The notes under the pieces are model-generated. The model saw only the letters and a list, made by a program, of their open reading frames with translations. It searched no databases and was not told the origin of the DNA. A program made the position numbers and the translations under genes. Shown here one piece after another: positions 35,692-47,110 of a DNA stretch of 64,000 nucleotides (position 1 is the stretch's first letter; each line of letters opens with the position of its first letter). The stretch is taken from NCBI RefSeq assembly GCF_041381155.1, contig NC_091135.1, positions 53,147,997-53,211,996 on the forward strand. Reading direction: 5' to 3'. The DNA is from Argopecten irradians (taxonomy: Eukaryota > Mollusca > Bivalvia > Pectinida > Pectinidae).

Positions 35692-36590
35692 TTACACCAA
35701 CTGCTGCAAGGAATGCAGATACTGTCTGACAATTAGGTAAGTATCTATGCCAAACTCTGGACCGTTGCTCATTGGATTAACATTTGTTCTCAAGTCACTG
35801 AGGATTTCCTCTCTTTGTCTACCTGTAGGTAACTGTAATTCCACTTCTGGAAAATGTGGTGGAAGCATGTCTCCATTATTGGTGTACACTTCAAAGGGGT
35901 CTATTCCAAATGATTGAATGTTAGCTGACTTCATGACATCTCTTAGAGCAACACTGTTCTGTCTATGTAAGTTTAATCAATATATTCATCCACATTATGT
36001 ACGGACTCCAACGTTCACCATGTTTTGTTCTAATACTATATTGACTGTAGGCTTCAGAAAATTAACTGAGAGGCGGGAGCAGCATTAATCCATGGTAAGA
36101 ACTAAGAAGACATAATGGAGACAGAAAAGATCATTTTCATTCTCGACATTCTAAAACATTTGCATATTCTAAAAACATTGTTATAAAAAAAGGCTATAAA
36201 AAGTTTTTATCACTGAATAATAAACATCCCTCCATAGTCGTTTATTGCGACTGTTCAGTTGTGTACTGATCTTCCTCCAATATAACTGCCTCGGTTCGAT
36301 CCTCTTTAGTTTTCCATAAACTCTTCCACTAGCACATTTTCCACTCAACGATCACCTCTTACGTTGAATCGTTGATATCCTTGATGGTAATCCATACCTC
36401 TCTACTGCTTCCGAAAATAAGCTGAGCGTAGTTTCTGCACGCTTGTCTCCAGAAACAGATAAGTGTTTCTGACAATCTCTAAAATCTTGATAGTTTTCTG
36501 CTTGCAAATTTAAGGAAAAGGTTCAGCCAATTTTCTGTGTTTTCTTTCATGTCTGTCACAATTTCTATTAGGAGATCTACAAAATATAGA
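35692..36590 (-). mobile_element. decayed integrase-core (rve-like) gene fossil
   Basis: Minus-strand reading shows scattered conserved blocks in the order expected for the long integrase-core proteins of fish and invertebrates. First is a segment like AVERYGLPSRI in the catalytic core. A WSPY..MW block comes later. The C-terminal tail has SFGIDPFEV and EFGIDTYLIV and ends near 35692. The pieces lie in several frames with at least three breaks, so it is an old, non-functional copy. The family call rests on remembered motif order; whether the source was an LTR element or another integrase-bearing element is open. Confidence 0.5.
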
Positions 36591-36827
36591 ATATCAACAC
36601 ATATACTAATTTTGATAAATATACTCTACCAAATATATATTCAAAATGAAAGATTCAAGAAATTTATTCAAAGTTGTATATTCGGATAATGCTAATATTA
36701 CCACTGTTTACAAAATATAATACTATAAAATAAATAGCAGTGATTTTTATGTACATTTATGGCTGAATCACAGGGCCTCGTTCCTAATGATGCGATATAT
36801 ATAGGATAGGTCACGTCTACTTCCATA

Positions 36828-36985
36828 CTAATGTAACAGGGCGAGAGTAGTGTGCCGCCAGATGGGCTCGAACCTTCGACCTCTGACTTACTGGTCCACC
36901 ACTCTACCGACTGAGCTAAAGGGAAATTCCCCCTAGCGCGAACTAGAAGGCGACGATATCACTATTTACAACACTACTCCCCCCT
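36828..36985 (-). mobile_element. tRNA-like SINE unit, copy 1
   Basis: The minus strand contains TTTAGCTCAGTCGGTAGAGT (A box), GGACCAGTAAGTCAGAGGTC and a B-box-like GAAGGTTCGAGCCC, preceded by GGGGGAATTTCCC. The anticodon stem-loop is not canonical (six-base loop as I pair it), so I do not call a tRNA gene. It is followed by GGCGGCACACTACTCTCGCC. Confidence 0.6.
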
Positions 36986-37075
36986 TCAAACGTGTTCACC
37001 CCCGAACACAGAACAACCCAGGTTCTCTCTCCAAAAAAGGCTCTCAATCTCATATGGAGTGGTCTACGGCACAAA

Positions 37076-37218
37076 ATGTAACAGGGCGCAGAGTAGTGTG
37101 CCGCCAGCCAGACTCAAACCCGCGACCCCAGACTTACTGGTCCGCCACTCTATTGACTGAGCTAAAGGGAAATTCACCCCAGCACGCAGCTGGAAGGCAA
37201 CCGTAACACTATTTACAA
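37076..37218 (-). mobile_element. tRNA-like SINE unit, copy 2
   Basis: Same structure as copy 1, about 245 bp away and in the same orientation: TTTAGCTCAGTCAATAGAGT, GGACCAGTAAGTCTGGGGTC and GCGGGTTTGAGTCTGG. The two copies share the flanking AATGTAACAGGGCG, so this is a tandem duplication or a dimeric element. Confidence 0.6.
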
Positions 37219-37659
37219 TTCTCTGTCCGAACACAGGGCCTTGTTCCTAATGATGATATATATATACAAGATAGGTCACATCTATTCCCATTTGTGTAAT
37301 GTATGAAAATAGACGTGACCTATCTTATATATATATATCTAATCATTAGAAACTAGGCTCTGTGGCTGAATATTTGCTGCATTTTCCCAATTTTATGTTA
37401 ATATTTTCCCCGCATTAAGAAAAACTCTCAGAAATATAAGTTTTAAGAAAGCTGCAGTGTATTGTTTTCTCAACTGTCAAAGGTACAAGCCCCTGAGCAG
37501 GGTTAAAAATCACAATACCTATGAACCTTCAAAGTCATTGGCCGTTTATACGATTATACGGTTTGATTGTTTGGACCTAGGCTACGTTCGTTTATGAATT
37601 TCAGACGGACCTGCTAATCTGATATTGTTTTCAGACGAGTCTTAACAAAGCCCTCACAG

Positions 37660-38470
37660 GCCTGTATAAAAACAAAAGGCCCAAGGGCCTTAACGGTCTT
37701 CTGACTACCTTGGCAATAGTCGTATAGGAAATTAATTAGATATGGTGTCATGGTTAAAAAATAAAAACACTTTGTCGGGACAATGTAAGGATCATTTCAT
37801 GCAAGTTTCAGCCAAACTTAGAACAATAGAAGAAGTTCAAAATATATTTTCAAGATGGCAGGTGTGGTGGCCATCTTGGATTTCGGATCAACATTAAAAT
37901 ATAACAACACTTGGTCGGGACCATGTCAGGCTCATTTCATGCAAGTGTCAGCTAAATTACACTGGCAAGAACTTGATAAGAAATTCAAAATTCAAGATTT
38001 TAGAATATTTGACCCCCGTGTCCGTTATCTCATCATGCTACTGGCTAAAGATGAATACACTGGGCCTTTCGGCTAGTTTGAAGAAGTACTTAAAATATAT
38101 TAGCCTAATAGACCCCTGTGACCTTGAAAGAAGGTCAAGGTCATTCATTTTCACAGCTTTGGTAGCCTTCATTCCAGCATGCTACAGGCCAAATATGAGT
38201 ACTCTGGGCCTTACGGTTATTGAGAAGAAGTTGTTCAAAGATTTTAGCCTATTTGACTCCTTTGACCTTGAAAGTAGGTCAAGGTCATTCATTTTCACAA
38301 CTTTGGTAGTTCTTCATCCCAGCATGCTACAGGCCAAATATGAGTACTTTAGGCCTTACGGTTATTGAGAAGAAGTCGTTTGAATGAATAGTTTACGCAC
38401 GGCGGACGCCGACGGACGGTGCATGATGACTATAGGTCATCCTGACCCTTCGGTCAGAAAAAAAAACTGC
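37660..38470 (+). mobile_element. pearl/Helentron-like non-autonomous element
   Basis: It starts AAAACAAAAGGCCCAAGGGC and CTTAACGGTCTTCTGACTAC. It runs through about four diverged units of 160-170 bp (each with ATGCTAC.GGCCAAATATGAGT-like and TGACCTTGA/TCAAGGTCA blocks). It ends in a GGACGCCGACGGACGG stretch and a hairpin CTGACCCTTCGGTCAG. Tandem core plus terminal hairpin is the layout known for bivalve pearl elements and Helentron-derived elements. Its right half lies inside the right 1.1-kb TIR. Confidence 0.6.
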
Positions 38471-39318
38471 AGGTCCGTCAGGATTTACATTTTAGATAAT
38501 GACAATAACAAACGGTCGAACTGGTTGTTCCGAATAAACGAAAACGGTATTGGTCTTACATGACATGTTGTGGTTTATTGAACTACTTGACGGGAGGTTA
38601 CGTAACGTTATATATGTTTCTGGTCGGACGCCAATTGCAAACGATGTGCCCTGTCACACAGTTACATTTAATTTAGATGTACACGTAGGTATTACTTAGT
38701 TTACTCACCAAAACAAATAGCATTTCCACTTCCATCGTCAAATCGTCTGCAGCCTTCATTTGAAAACAAACACTTCCATGATCAAGACTACTTTCGTTTT
38801 CATTTATCCAATCAAATACGCCGTAACGAAAGCCCTTGGTGTCATTACATACTGTCCCACAATGCAACATTTATGAACATATATTTATTTTGGCACATTG
38901 AATGTATAAATATATATTCAATAATCCTAAATACAGATTGAACAAATATTTTTATTTTTCTTGACCATATATTTACTTTTTATGAACATGTATTTATTTT
39001 TTTGACCATATATTTATTTTTTATGAACATATATTTATTTTTATGAACATATATTTAATTTTTTGAATAAATATTTATTTTTTATGAACATATATTTATT
39101 TTTTTATGAACAAATATTTATTTTTTTGAATAAATATATTTTTTTATGAACATATATTTCAATTTTTGAATAAATATTTATTCTTTATGAACATATATTT
39201 ATTTTTTGAATATATATTTTGTATTATTGAACAAATATTTATTTTTTTAAGAACAAATATTTATTTTTTAGAACAAAAATATAAATTTAATGAATATTGC
39301 AACGTTTCACATGCCATA
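38195..39318 (-). repeat. right 1.1-kb inverted repeat
   Basis: The mirror of 28733-29838, with the same order in reverse: pearl-like units, terminal hairpin, exon-like frame at 38709-38870 with its donor, AT-rich minisatellite, and the terminus GTTTCACATGCCATA. Confidence 0.9.
38709..38870 (-). CDS. exon-like ORF inside the right TIR, facing inward
   Basis: Identical in protein sequence to the one at 29164-29325 and followed by the same GTGAGTAA donor. Because it lies in the opposite TIR, it points back into the unit. Protein identity across both ends argues for recent duplication or gene conversion between the TIRs. Confidence 0.4.
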
Positions 39319-39387
39319 TATGGCTATAATAAAGAATGCTAATCGTTTTGTTACCATCCCCAAAAATGTTACTTTCAAGAATTCTGT

Positions 39388-39560
39388 ATTTGCATATTAC
39401 AGAGTTATCATCCCCTGTGGGTAGGTACTGTATTAGTTGTGACGTCATGTGCGAGCGTAACGTTATACTTTTCAGGGAAACGACGTGAATTTGGCTCACA
39501 GAATAATGATGTAACAATGGATACCTACCCGGAAAATAGGTAACTCTGTTATATGCAAAT
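39388..39560. mobile_element. palindromic MITE
   Basis: ATTTGCATATTACAGAGTTA and GGGTAGGTA on the left are inverted at the right (TACCTACCC, then TAACTCTGTTATATGCAAAT). The arms are about 40 bp around a GTGACGTCATG-containing middle. It lies just outside the right end of the 10.6-kb unit. Confidence 0.8.
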
Positions 39561-42500
39561 AATATAAATAACACACAACCAACAATAAACAATATGTTGT
39601 TTATTTTTAACAACACAGTGATAAGAGAAATAACCAGATTTACAGTAGCTGTGTTTTATTAAGAGAGAGAGACTTTATTCCTTCGGAGCTTATGGTTCTA
39701 TCCTTCGCATGTGATAATAGTGTTTGATTACTATCTTGGTATATTATTATCTGTTCCATCTGTTAATTGATAATGTACTTATAACAAGTTTCAGTTTGAG
39801 TCTTTCCCACCTCCCCATTCATTACCCCAACTCATTAAAGAAAGTGAGCAAATTCTGGAAAAACACTATTAATTGAACAAAAGTTTGGTTTCAACAGTGG
39901 GTTGACGAATGCATAATACATGTTTATCTATATTTGTTTAGCGATCACCGACCTAATAACAACAACAAAAAGATGTGTATACTCGACCGATAATACGTAA
40001 TTGACAGCAGGCTTTTATAATATCCCTCTTATCCGTATAATTATCCAGAGCAGTGATGGGACACCAGAGAGATGGGGACATTTGTAAAGAGGATGTAGTT
40101 TGTCGGTTTGATAGATCCCGTGTGACGGACGGAAATGTAAAAGATGTCAGCGTTTAAAAACTAAAACGTTTCAACCAATAAGGCCATGTTCCCGATCAAA
40201 AGAAACCTGACATTTGTTTGTTTGTATGAAGTTCCGGATATGGTATCGACAGAAGCAGAACAATATCTTTGACGGACACAACATATAATGGCCTCATCAA
40301 AATGTTAAAATTGTATTTGACTAGTCAGTGATATTAAAGCGTACCAATAGTAGTGATGATAGAAAAGGACAGAATATCACAGGACACAAACCAACAGATC
40401 TGCATGGGAAAATGTAATAGCAATTACCATATTGAATACGAAATCCGAATTCAAAATTAAAACGCGGTAAATATATACTAAATATACCAAGAAACATTTC
40501 TGTATTTACCTTATATATATTTGATTTGAAAACTTGATAAAAATGACATTTTATTCATTATACATGAATAAAGATGGCGGGATTTCTGACTATTTATTCA
40601 CAACAACAGACGAGATCTAAAGTTAAATGGTTGAACTACAAATAAAGAATCTTGAGTGATTATTTCATATGAGATTTTATGAAACAGTCAAAGGTTTTTT
40701 TATTATTGTTATTGTGAGCCTTGGCGAGCGAAAATTAAAACTTCGACTTTTAAATGTTGAGGAAAACGCTGATCTGTTCTAATTTTGAGGTCATTAATGC
40801 GGAATTTTTCGGCACAGTAATAGAACAACTAAGGTGTCGGTCTGGTGTGTATGGTAATATATTGAAGCAATAGCTATCCTGTTTACTTTGTTACCATATT
40901 TTGTTAACATATATCTAGATTCTGACTGAGAGAAAATGAGTTACTCTAGCCCAAACAAGCCAATAACGGGTCTAATATTACATCATTATTATTATTGATT
41001 ATTATCGGAAATATTTTCTTGGAAAACTAAGAGAAAGATAAACCTGGTAGTGTTGTCACGCGGTTAATGACAGATTCATATTCAGACATTTGTGACATTA
41101 TTTATTTGTTTTAATCTACCCGGACATACTAAACATCCTAAATTTAGAAGTAGAACGTAAAGTTTTATTCTAAATATTATAGCCCTTTCTTTATTGTGAT
41201 CTATTTAATTGATTTAATGTATCTACCTGTGTTTCTTTTAGCTTATCCTTCCTAGCACTTCTCAATACCGGTAACTATTGCGTCAGTTAATTAGCGACTA
41301 TTGTATATCACGTTTTGACTAATTCAATAAGTGCTGTATACATGTTTGTCTGTATGTTTTGTATATTATTGCATTTTTTGTTACTTGTATATTCACTTTT
41401 AGGCCTAGGTTTGGAAGTTTATAGTTTCTTTGAAAACTTTCAACTTCCTTCTTTTACTACACCAGACAATTTTTACATTTTTTTAAATTTAGCAACCTTG
41501 CAGTTTCTCTCTCTCTCATGCATGATGTAATCTCCTGAGCAAATCTCTATTCTCCGTATTCGTGTCTCCAAATCCGTAGTACGTCGTTCAGGGATCGTCA
41601 TTGTTTTGTTTTCAGTACTGTCCGCCTTACTCAAATAATTTCAACCACTGTAGTATTCTGACAAACGATCCACCCCTATCAGCTTTTGTTTCACACCATC
41701 TTCCACTATTTCTTTCTTTCTTGTATCTTAATTTCTTTCTTTGTTATTTCTTCTTTGTTTTTGTTTTTTCTTTCTGAATTTTTTTTCAAGGTTTTTCTGT
41801 TCCGTATTTACATTTACCAACATTGTGAAAATATAAATCATTGTCTTTTCATCACAGGAGATTGATTATACATTACCGTGACTTGAACTTGTTTCCAAAA
41901 TCAGTAGAATTTTTATATTGCTTGTTGTAATTATATAAACTGTAACATACAAATTTAAGGTCAAAACGACTTGTACGAAAACTAATTGAAAAGCATGAGA
42001 AGAATGGAACCATATGATTCAGATGAATGACCGTCTTCCGCGAAAAGAAATATGACGCAGACTTGATGCTAAAGATTTGTAAATGGTCTTATTTTGAAGA
42101 AACTGATCTAAATCTGATTGCCATATTTTGTACAGTAGACATTTTTATATTGAATTCACAGTAATCTGTATATTTACCGTCAAATAGCACATCTAATTTA
42201 GTTAAACAAGACATATTTGTATTTTTAAAAACTTAATAAAGTTAAAGTGTAGACTTTAAATAGACTTTTGTTACCAATCTCCATCTTTATTTTGTTTAAA
42301 ATCTTCTACGATTGTTTTGGTCATACATCTCTGTATATCTTCTTTAATGAATAAATTTTGCATTTTGATATTGTTCGGAATAGGAATTGAATTTCTCATT
42401 TTTCGTGTAATATAAAATTTGCCTGTTTGTTTTTGCATCTTTACATTTTGTTGCTGATTTTAGACTTATTTGAATTTCTAACATGAAAATTTGGGTATCA

Positions 42501-43360
42501 TTGTATGTTTGACAATACAAACATGTTTGTTTCTACACAATGAAAGGATCGATACTGTTGATGGCGATAAAATTATAGTAACAGGGGTATAGGGATATGT
42601 GTAAAGGAGGATAGTATCTGTTTATTTTGTTTTCATCTCAATGATATCGATGCTACAATATCACCATATTACAAAAAAAATAATGTGGAAATATACTAAT
42701 GTCGATGTGTATGGGTGAGTGAGTTAAGTGTTGACATGCAGAGTGTATATAACGTATTTTTAATGAGAATGCCATAAACTAGCGTCCATCACAAGCATTG
42801 TTCGCAAGTCACACGGGAATAGTCAACATATCAGGGATATGATCGAAATGCATTTTACTGTTTTGTTTAAATTTCCATCATGTTTGGAATTTTGTTCTGT
42901 GAAAACGGTTGATATAACATATTAATTATACATGGTACACGTTTCACGTCATTTTATGACTTCTACGTTGCAAATAACACGTCGGCAGGGCGAGCGCATT
43001 ATAATGACAGCAGTTTCGTTTCGACAAGGAATCCTGCCACACCTGTTGTCCGACAACTGTTACAACTGTGTCATTTTAAAGATGAATAAGGACAGATGAA
43101 ATAATGATGATATAATTGATGATACAATCATGATACTATGTTTCAATTTTTATTAACGACAGTACATGTATATAGATTATATTTCAAGCAATACAAATGA
43201 AATAAAGAATGCTACATTCAAATGAACATTTTAATACTCACAACATTTCTGATACTTTAGCCAGATACAAAATCAGATAAACTTGAATAGAGTTTTGTTA
43301 ACAAACAGCTTACAATTCAACCCATATTTTTTTTTAAACTGCACATTTATTGAAGATTGT
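39561..43360. other. no gene recognised
   Basis: Nearly 4 kb of AT-rich DNA downstream (in GPCR orientation) of the GPCR. A 71-residue hydrophobic frame at 41315-41530 has no splice context or family resemblance and is not called. Confidence 0.45.
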
Positions 43361-43413
43361 GACCCCTTCCCTTCAAATACATATGTGTAAAGAGCGATGT
43401 ATTTGAAGAGGTC
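43346..43413 (-). terminator. GPCR poly(A) signal and nearby hairpin
   Basis: AATAAA on the minus strand lies at 43346-43351, 118 bp past the GPCR stop. Just upstream of it in the transcript is a 12-bp inverted repeat, CTTCAAATACAT (43371-43382) and ATGTATTTGAAG (43397-43408), with GACC/GGTC outside. The hairpin would form in the 3' UTR. Confidence 0.5.
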
Positions 43414-43468
43414 GAATAATACAACGTCATTTATGAAAGGTATTCAGTTTTTTGTTGTTGTTGAAAAG

Positions 43469-44641
43469 TCATTCCTTGTCTGAATCTAAAGTATTGATAT
43501 CGGCCATAGTACGTTTTCCTTGTAACGGCGCCAGTGTGGAGGTTGTCGTAACACTTTCATGTCGGACTGACGAAAAACACAAGCTCTTCAGTGCTGACCT
43601 GAATTGAGAGCTCATAAGCATATAAATCCAGAAATTACACTGGAATCCAACTAAAGAAAGCATCATTCCAACGTAGTCCCATATGGCGTCCACTTTCTGT
43701 GTGAGAACAGACGCCACCTTGTCAGCTGCTATCTCGTACACATAAATCCCAAACGCTATAGCATCATGGAGCTCAGAAAGGAGAAATATTACAAGAATAG
43801 CGACGACAAATTGTGTGATTTGTTTAGTGTTTCTCTTACTGTTCGAATTTTCACATGCACTGACGATAAAACGTTGACCTTTTCGAAGTTCATGCACAAG
43901 CAAGCACGTAAAAACTAGCAGCAAAAGACACGGGAGAAATCGGGAGAGAACTCCGGATATTACATAATACAACATTACAGCTCTTTTGATGTCTCCAACT
44001 ACTTTGATATAATAATCAGCAACGGTTAGGTAGCAGCTATCTACAAATGTCTCGTTCGTCTTCGAGGTAACCGGAAGTGGATGTACTTCAATGAACAGGA
44101 ATAAGTTTAAATGAACCGTAATAGCGATTACGCAAGCAACAATACACGCTATTATCGAATGTCGCGAAGAACATATCTTTTTAGCTTTGAATGGGAGCCG
44201 AACTACAACATACCTTTGGAGGCCTAGAACAACGGTGATCCAATTAGAACATGTCCTTGTCACTCTGTACAGATCTGCAGTGATGTAATGGCGGTACAAA
44301 CACCATCCAAATGGCAAATAAGTCCTATAGTTCTTCAGAGTATAGAGGTACACAGCATCTGGTAACATGCACAGACACGTCAAGGTGTCGGACAGAGCTA
44401 AGGCCACCAAGATAATGGAGGTTGGCGTTCTCATCTTCTTGCTGAAAATCGTCACCACCACAGTATTTGTGATTAGCGTCATGAGGGCGAGAATCGGGTA
44501 TACGTAGCCCATCATTGGTACGATAAATGGAGCCGCCACCGACACCATTTCAGGGGATTTCTCTTCATAGTAGTAGTAGTAGTACTCTTCTTCAGCCGAA
44601 CGGTTTTCCAAAGAGGAACTGTTCTCCAAAGACAAATTCAT
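43469..44641 (-). CDS. class A peptide-type G protein-coupled receptor, single exon
   Basis: A 390-residue seven-helix receptor. The first ATG is at 44641; five codons upstream in the open frame begin with TTG and are not used. The N-terminus has N-glycosylation sequons (N-L-S, N-S-S, N-R-S), then an acidic EEEYYYYYYEE tract encoded by TAC/TAT repeats. TM1 has ITNTVVVTIFSK and TM2 has LVALALSDTLTCL. A cysteine before TM3 (FGWCLYRHY) and one in loop 2 (DSCYLTV) can form the usual disulfide. The DRY position reads LQRYVVVRLPF, and TM7 ends CNFWIYMLMSSQFR in place of NPxxY. This pattern suits the sex-peptide/myosuppressin/FMRFamide (DMSR-like) receptors, so a neuropeptide ligand is likely but unnamed. 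The absence of introns suggests an old retrocopy or an intronless subfamily. Confidence 0.9.
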   Translation of the reverse strand: MNLSLENSSSLENRSAEEEYYYYYYEEKSPEMVSVAAPFIVPMMGYVYPILALMTLITNTVVVTIFSKKMRTPTSIILVALALSDTLTCLCMLPDAVYLYTLKNYRTYLPFGWCLYRHYITADLYRVTRTCSNWITVVLGLQRYVVVRLPFKAKKICSSRHSIIACIVACVIAITVHLNLFLFIEVHPLPVTSKTNETFVDSCYLTVADYYIKVVGDIKRAVMLYYVISGVLSRFLPCLLLLVFTCLLVHELRKGQRFIVSACENSNSKRNTKQITQFVVAILVIFLLSELHDAIAFGIYVYEIAADKVASVLTQKVDAIWDYVGMMLSLVGFQCNFWIYMLMSSQFRSALKSLCFSSVRHESVTTTSTLAPLQGKRTMADINTLDSDKE

Positions 44642-45289
44642 GTTGATACCAAGCAAAACTATATGTCCCTCATATAGATACTTAACGCCTCTTCTAAAAT
44701 TTGTAACTTTGCAAAACGTTTGATGGCTTACACTTATTAACTGTTCATTTGGTCGTTTCTCCTATCTACTTTCAATCTGGTGTTTGTCCCAAGCATACAT
44801 GAAATACGAACCTACAGTGAATACTATAGGTTTGTGAAAGTCTGATTTGAAAAAAAGTTCAGTTTCATGACAATCGCTCACATCCCCATGTGATGTGGTA
44901 TCGCTGAATGCGTCGGCACACGTTGCCGAGGTTGTAAATATAATGGGCATACTCGAGTGCGCGCTGCTGCCATATGCTATCAATTGTAAGTTGACAAATT
45001 ATACGGTATTAAGCCATCTGATCATTGGTGGGATGGTGGTATAGTGGACCAGTTTATGGTCCATTTCCGATAATATCATGAGTGTAGTGTAACTTTAATG
45101 AATAATATAAAAACTAATTTCATGGGAATAAGTTTATTGCACTCTATTGATTGAACTATCTTTAGTAGTGGTTTTATCACACTCGTCATTGTTACAATCA
45201 TTTCACAAAAAGGTCATCTGATTACACAGCGTGGAAACGAAATGTCAACTCTTTATGATGTCTGACTTTCTTTCTAACATCTCCCTAGA
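44642..45289. other. GPCR upstream region
   Basis: The 5' side of the receptor gene. No TATA box or conserved motif can be singled out, and no second gene is present. Confidence 0.4.
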
Positions 45290-45425
45290 CATTGTCTCAC
45301 CTTTGGCCTACAAATGAGCGTTCGCCCCTGTGAGGAACCTTTGGGTTTTGTTCCCTGATCGAGACACCGCAGTCTATAAAGTGGTAGTTTCTGCTCCTTT
45401 TTGCTTCAGACAATATTCAAAGCAA
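45290..45425 (+). mobile_element. SINE (second family), truncated copy
   Basis: TGTCTCACCTTTGGCC, GAGCGTTCGCCCCTGTGAGG, GGGTTTTGTTCCCTG and CAGTCTATAAAGTGGTAGTT follow the same order as in the copies at 33061 and 59300. It ends soon after TTTCTGCTCC. Confidence 0.75.
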
Positions 45426-46304
45426 AAATTCCTGATTTCGATTTTGAATAAGATGAACTGTAAGATGGATTTACAAAGGATTGTGCGTATCTCCTCAAAA
45501 AGTCAGCAGAAATCTACTTTCACGATACTGTGACATGGGCTTTATTAACTAGCATGTAAAGAAATGTGCATTTAGTCGTGCGATTTTGTCGCTAACTGAA
45601 CTTTGATCTGACCTTTCTATGTAATAAGTCCGCTCCAATATACATGTATAAACAATTTATATTTTTTTTAAATTCCTTGTACTCTCAACTTTTGAGGAAT
45701 AAAAAATGATGATGATGATGATGATAAAGTATGAAGATACTATGACACTTTATATATGACATATGAGTTGTATATACCGACAGTGATAAATTAGTACTGA
45801 TATAGTCCATGGAATATCGAGGAAGCAATCCAGCAAATTCCTCTAAAAACGTGATTAACTTAAATGTTTATCTTTTCTTAACAGGAAAGAAATGGAGGAT
45901 GATGTTATACTACAGTTTACGAAGACGTACAATACAACTATAGTTCAGGCTATAGATTGGGGGGCCCTCAATATTTTGTAATTAATTGTCTTGCTAATAA
46001 AAATAAACTAATGAATCTTTTAAGAACCCAACCACCCCAACCCCACGCTACCTATGCCCCTGGTTGAGGCCTAAACCACTGAGGAAATGGAATGGTCCGC
46101 TGCTTTTGCACCCAAATCCTCTGATGTATATATACCAATACAATATTGTATGTTGGGACACTGGTGCAACAATATTGTGCAAATAATGATAAGTAAGGTA
46201 AGAACGTTTGCGTGCTTTATTCTTCTGCATTTTTTTCTTCATATTTTGATTGTAGTAGGTTTAGAATCGTTTAAGCAGCTCCCAGTTTCAATTACATCCC
46301 TAAA

Positions 46305-46640
46305 CTTCAAGATGCTCCACCGCCGACAGATCATAAGCAATACCTAACATTGGAACAATAACTGATGTTTAATCGTGTGTACATGTGTCTTATTAGCACA
46401 TATACAATAATTTAATTTGTCAGTTCTTCTTTCCATATAGGACATAATGCCACGGATTTTTTTGGGACGCAATTAATTAATTTTATATATATTCATCTTG
46501 TTGTAAATAAGAAGCTCAAACTTTTCAATCATAGTGTAAAGTAAGTAACATTTGTAACTGAAGAAAAATACCAAATCGTCCGCTCTTGTATTTGATAGAG
46601 AAAAAATATCATTCATCAGCGGTGGAAATTTAATACTTTA
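46305..46640. mobile_element. MITE of the AGATGCTCCACCGC family, degraded
   Basis: It starts AGATGCTCCACCGCCGACAG and ends CATTCATCAGCGGTGG, with the same interior as the elements at 53851-54550: GGGACGCAATTAATT, AAGCTCAAACTTTTCAAT and AAGTAAGTAACATTTG. The right terminus is decayed and a TTAA duplication is not preserved on both sides. Confidence 0.75.
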
Positions 46641-46849
46641 ATAAATATTTCATAGGAAAGCATTACAGAATGTTAAGTCAAGGAATCTTCGTACACTGGG
46701 ACCTGATAAATTACACCTTATGACCCTTTATCTTCTTTTCACCATTTCATAATTGGACAGGACAACGTGCAGCTAATTCGGAACCTATTCTGTCACCAAA
46801 TAACCTTACCGACATAACGTTAAACGTTTAGAACAAGCTATTATAAGTA

Positions 46850-47110
46850 GAAACCAGCAGTGGATTTCCTCAGCAGGGTCTGTCGAAATGGTGTAGGCTC
46901 ATCAATCAGGACCAGTGTCTGGGGGAGTTGGTTCCATAGATGGATCCTATAAAAGCATATTCCAACGACGGTCTTCCATATGAGTTGGTCTTACTGAGCT
47001 CTTAATGGAAAGGTGCCGATACTGTGGATCAGAAAGGATAGCGTCGACTTAATCTTCTTTGTGACTGACTGTATGTCGATCCTAGCAGATAGTAATGTTA
47101 AATATTCGCT
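46850..47110 (-). mobile_element. LINE remnant, C-terminal end of the reverse-transcriptase ORF
   Basis: Minus-strand reading gives a stretch like YRIHLWNQLPQTLVLIDEP, then FRQTLL. This is the usual end of non-LTR reverse-transcriptase ORFs, where a SFFPRTIRLWNxLP motif precedes the stop. In-frame stops interrupt the upstream part. Only about 260 bp is recognisable. Confidence 0.5.

Larger units (their letters stand above)
36763..37375. mobile_element. palindromic MITE with duplicated arm and two tRNA-like inserts
   Basis: Arm type A (CAGGGCCTCGTTCCTAATGA to GATAGGTCACGTCTACTTCC) occurs at 36772-36822. It recurs almost unchanged at 37232-37290 and in inverted form at 37310-37368 (ending AAACTAGGCTCTGTG). 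Between the first two arms lie two tandem copies of a tRNA-like sequence. The simplest reading is a MITE with about 60-bp TIRs, one arm of which was duplicated together with SINE-like inserts. Confidence 0.7.
28733..39318. mobile_element. 10.6-kb unit with 1.1-kb terminal inverted repeats, unclassified
   Basis: The two ends are inverted and nearly identical over about 1.1 kb. The outermost bases are TATGGCATGTGAAACGTTGC at the left and its complement at the right. Homology stops abruptly at 28733 and 39318, and TATG lies immediately outside on both sides (28729-28732 and 39319-39322), a possible 4-bp target duplication. The interior holds HECT-domain remains, a nested SINE pair, a candidate LTR, an integrase-core fossil, a palindromic MITE complex and pearl-like elements. 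It may be a large DNA transposon colonised by others, or an inverted segmental duplication. The abrupt shared ends favour the transposon. Confidence 0.55.

Noticed and set aside
36880-37200. Candidate tRNA genes
   Set aside because: A and B boxes are present but the anticodon arm is not canonical and the units are tandem SINE-like copies.
44642-44656. Five extra N-terminal codons for the GPCR
   Set aside because: They would start at TTG; the first ATG is at 44641.
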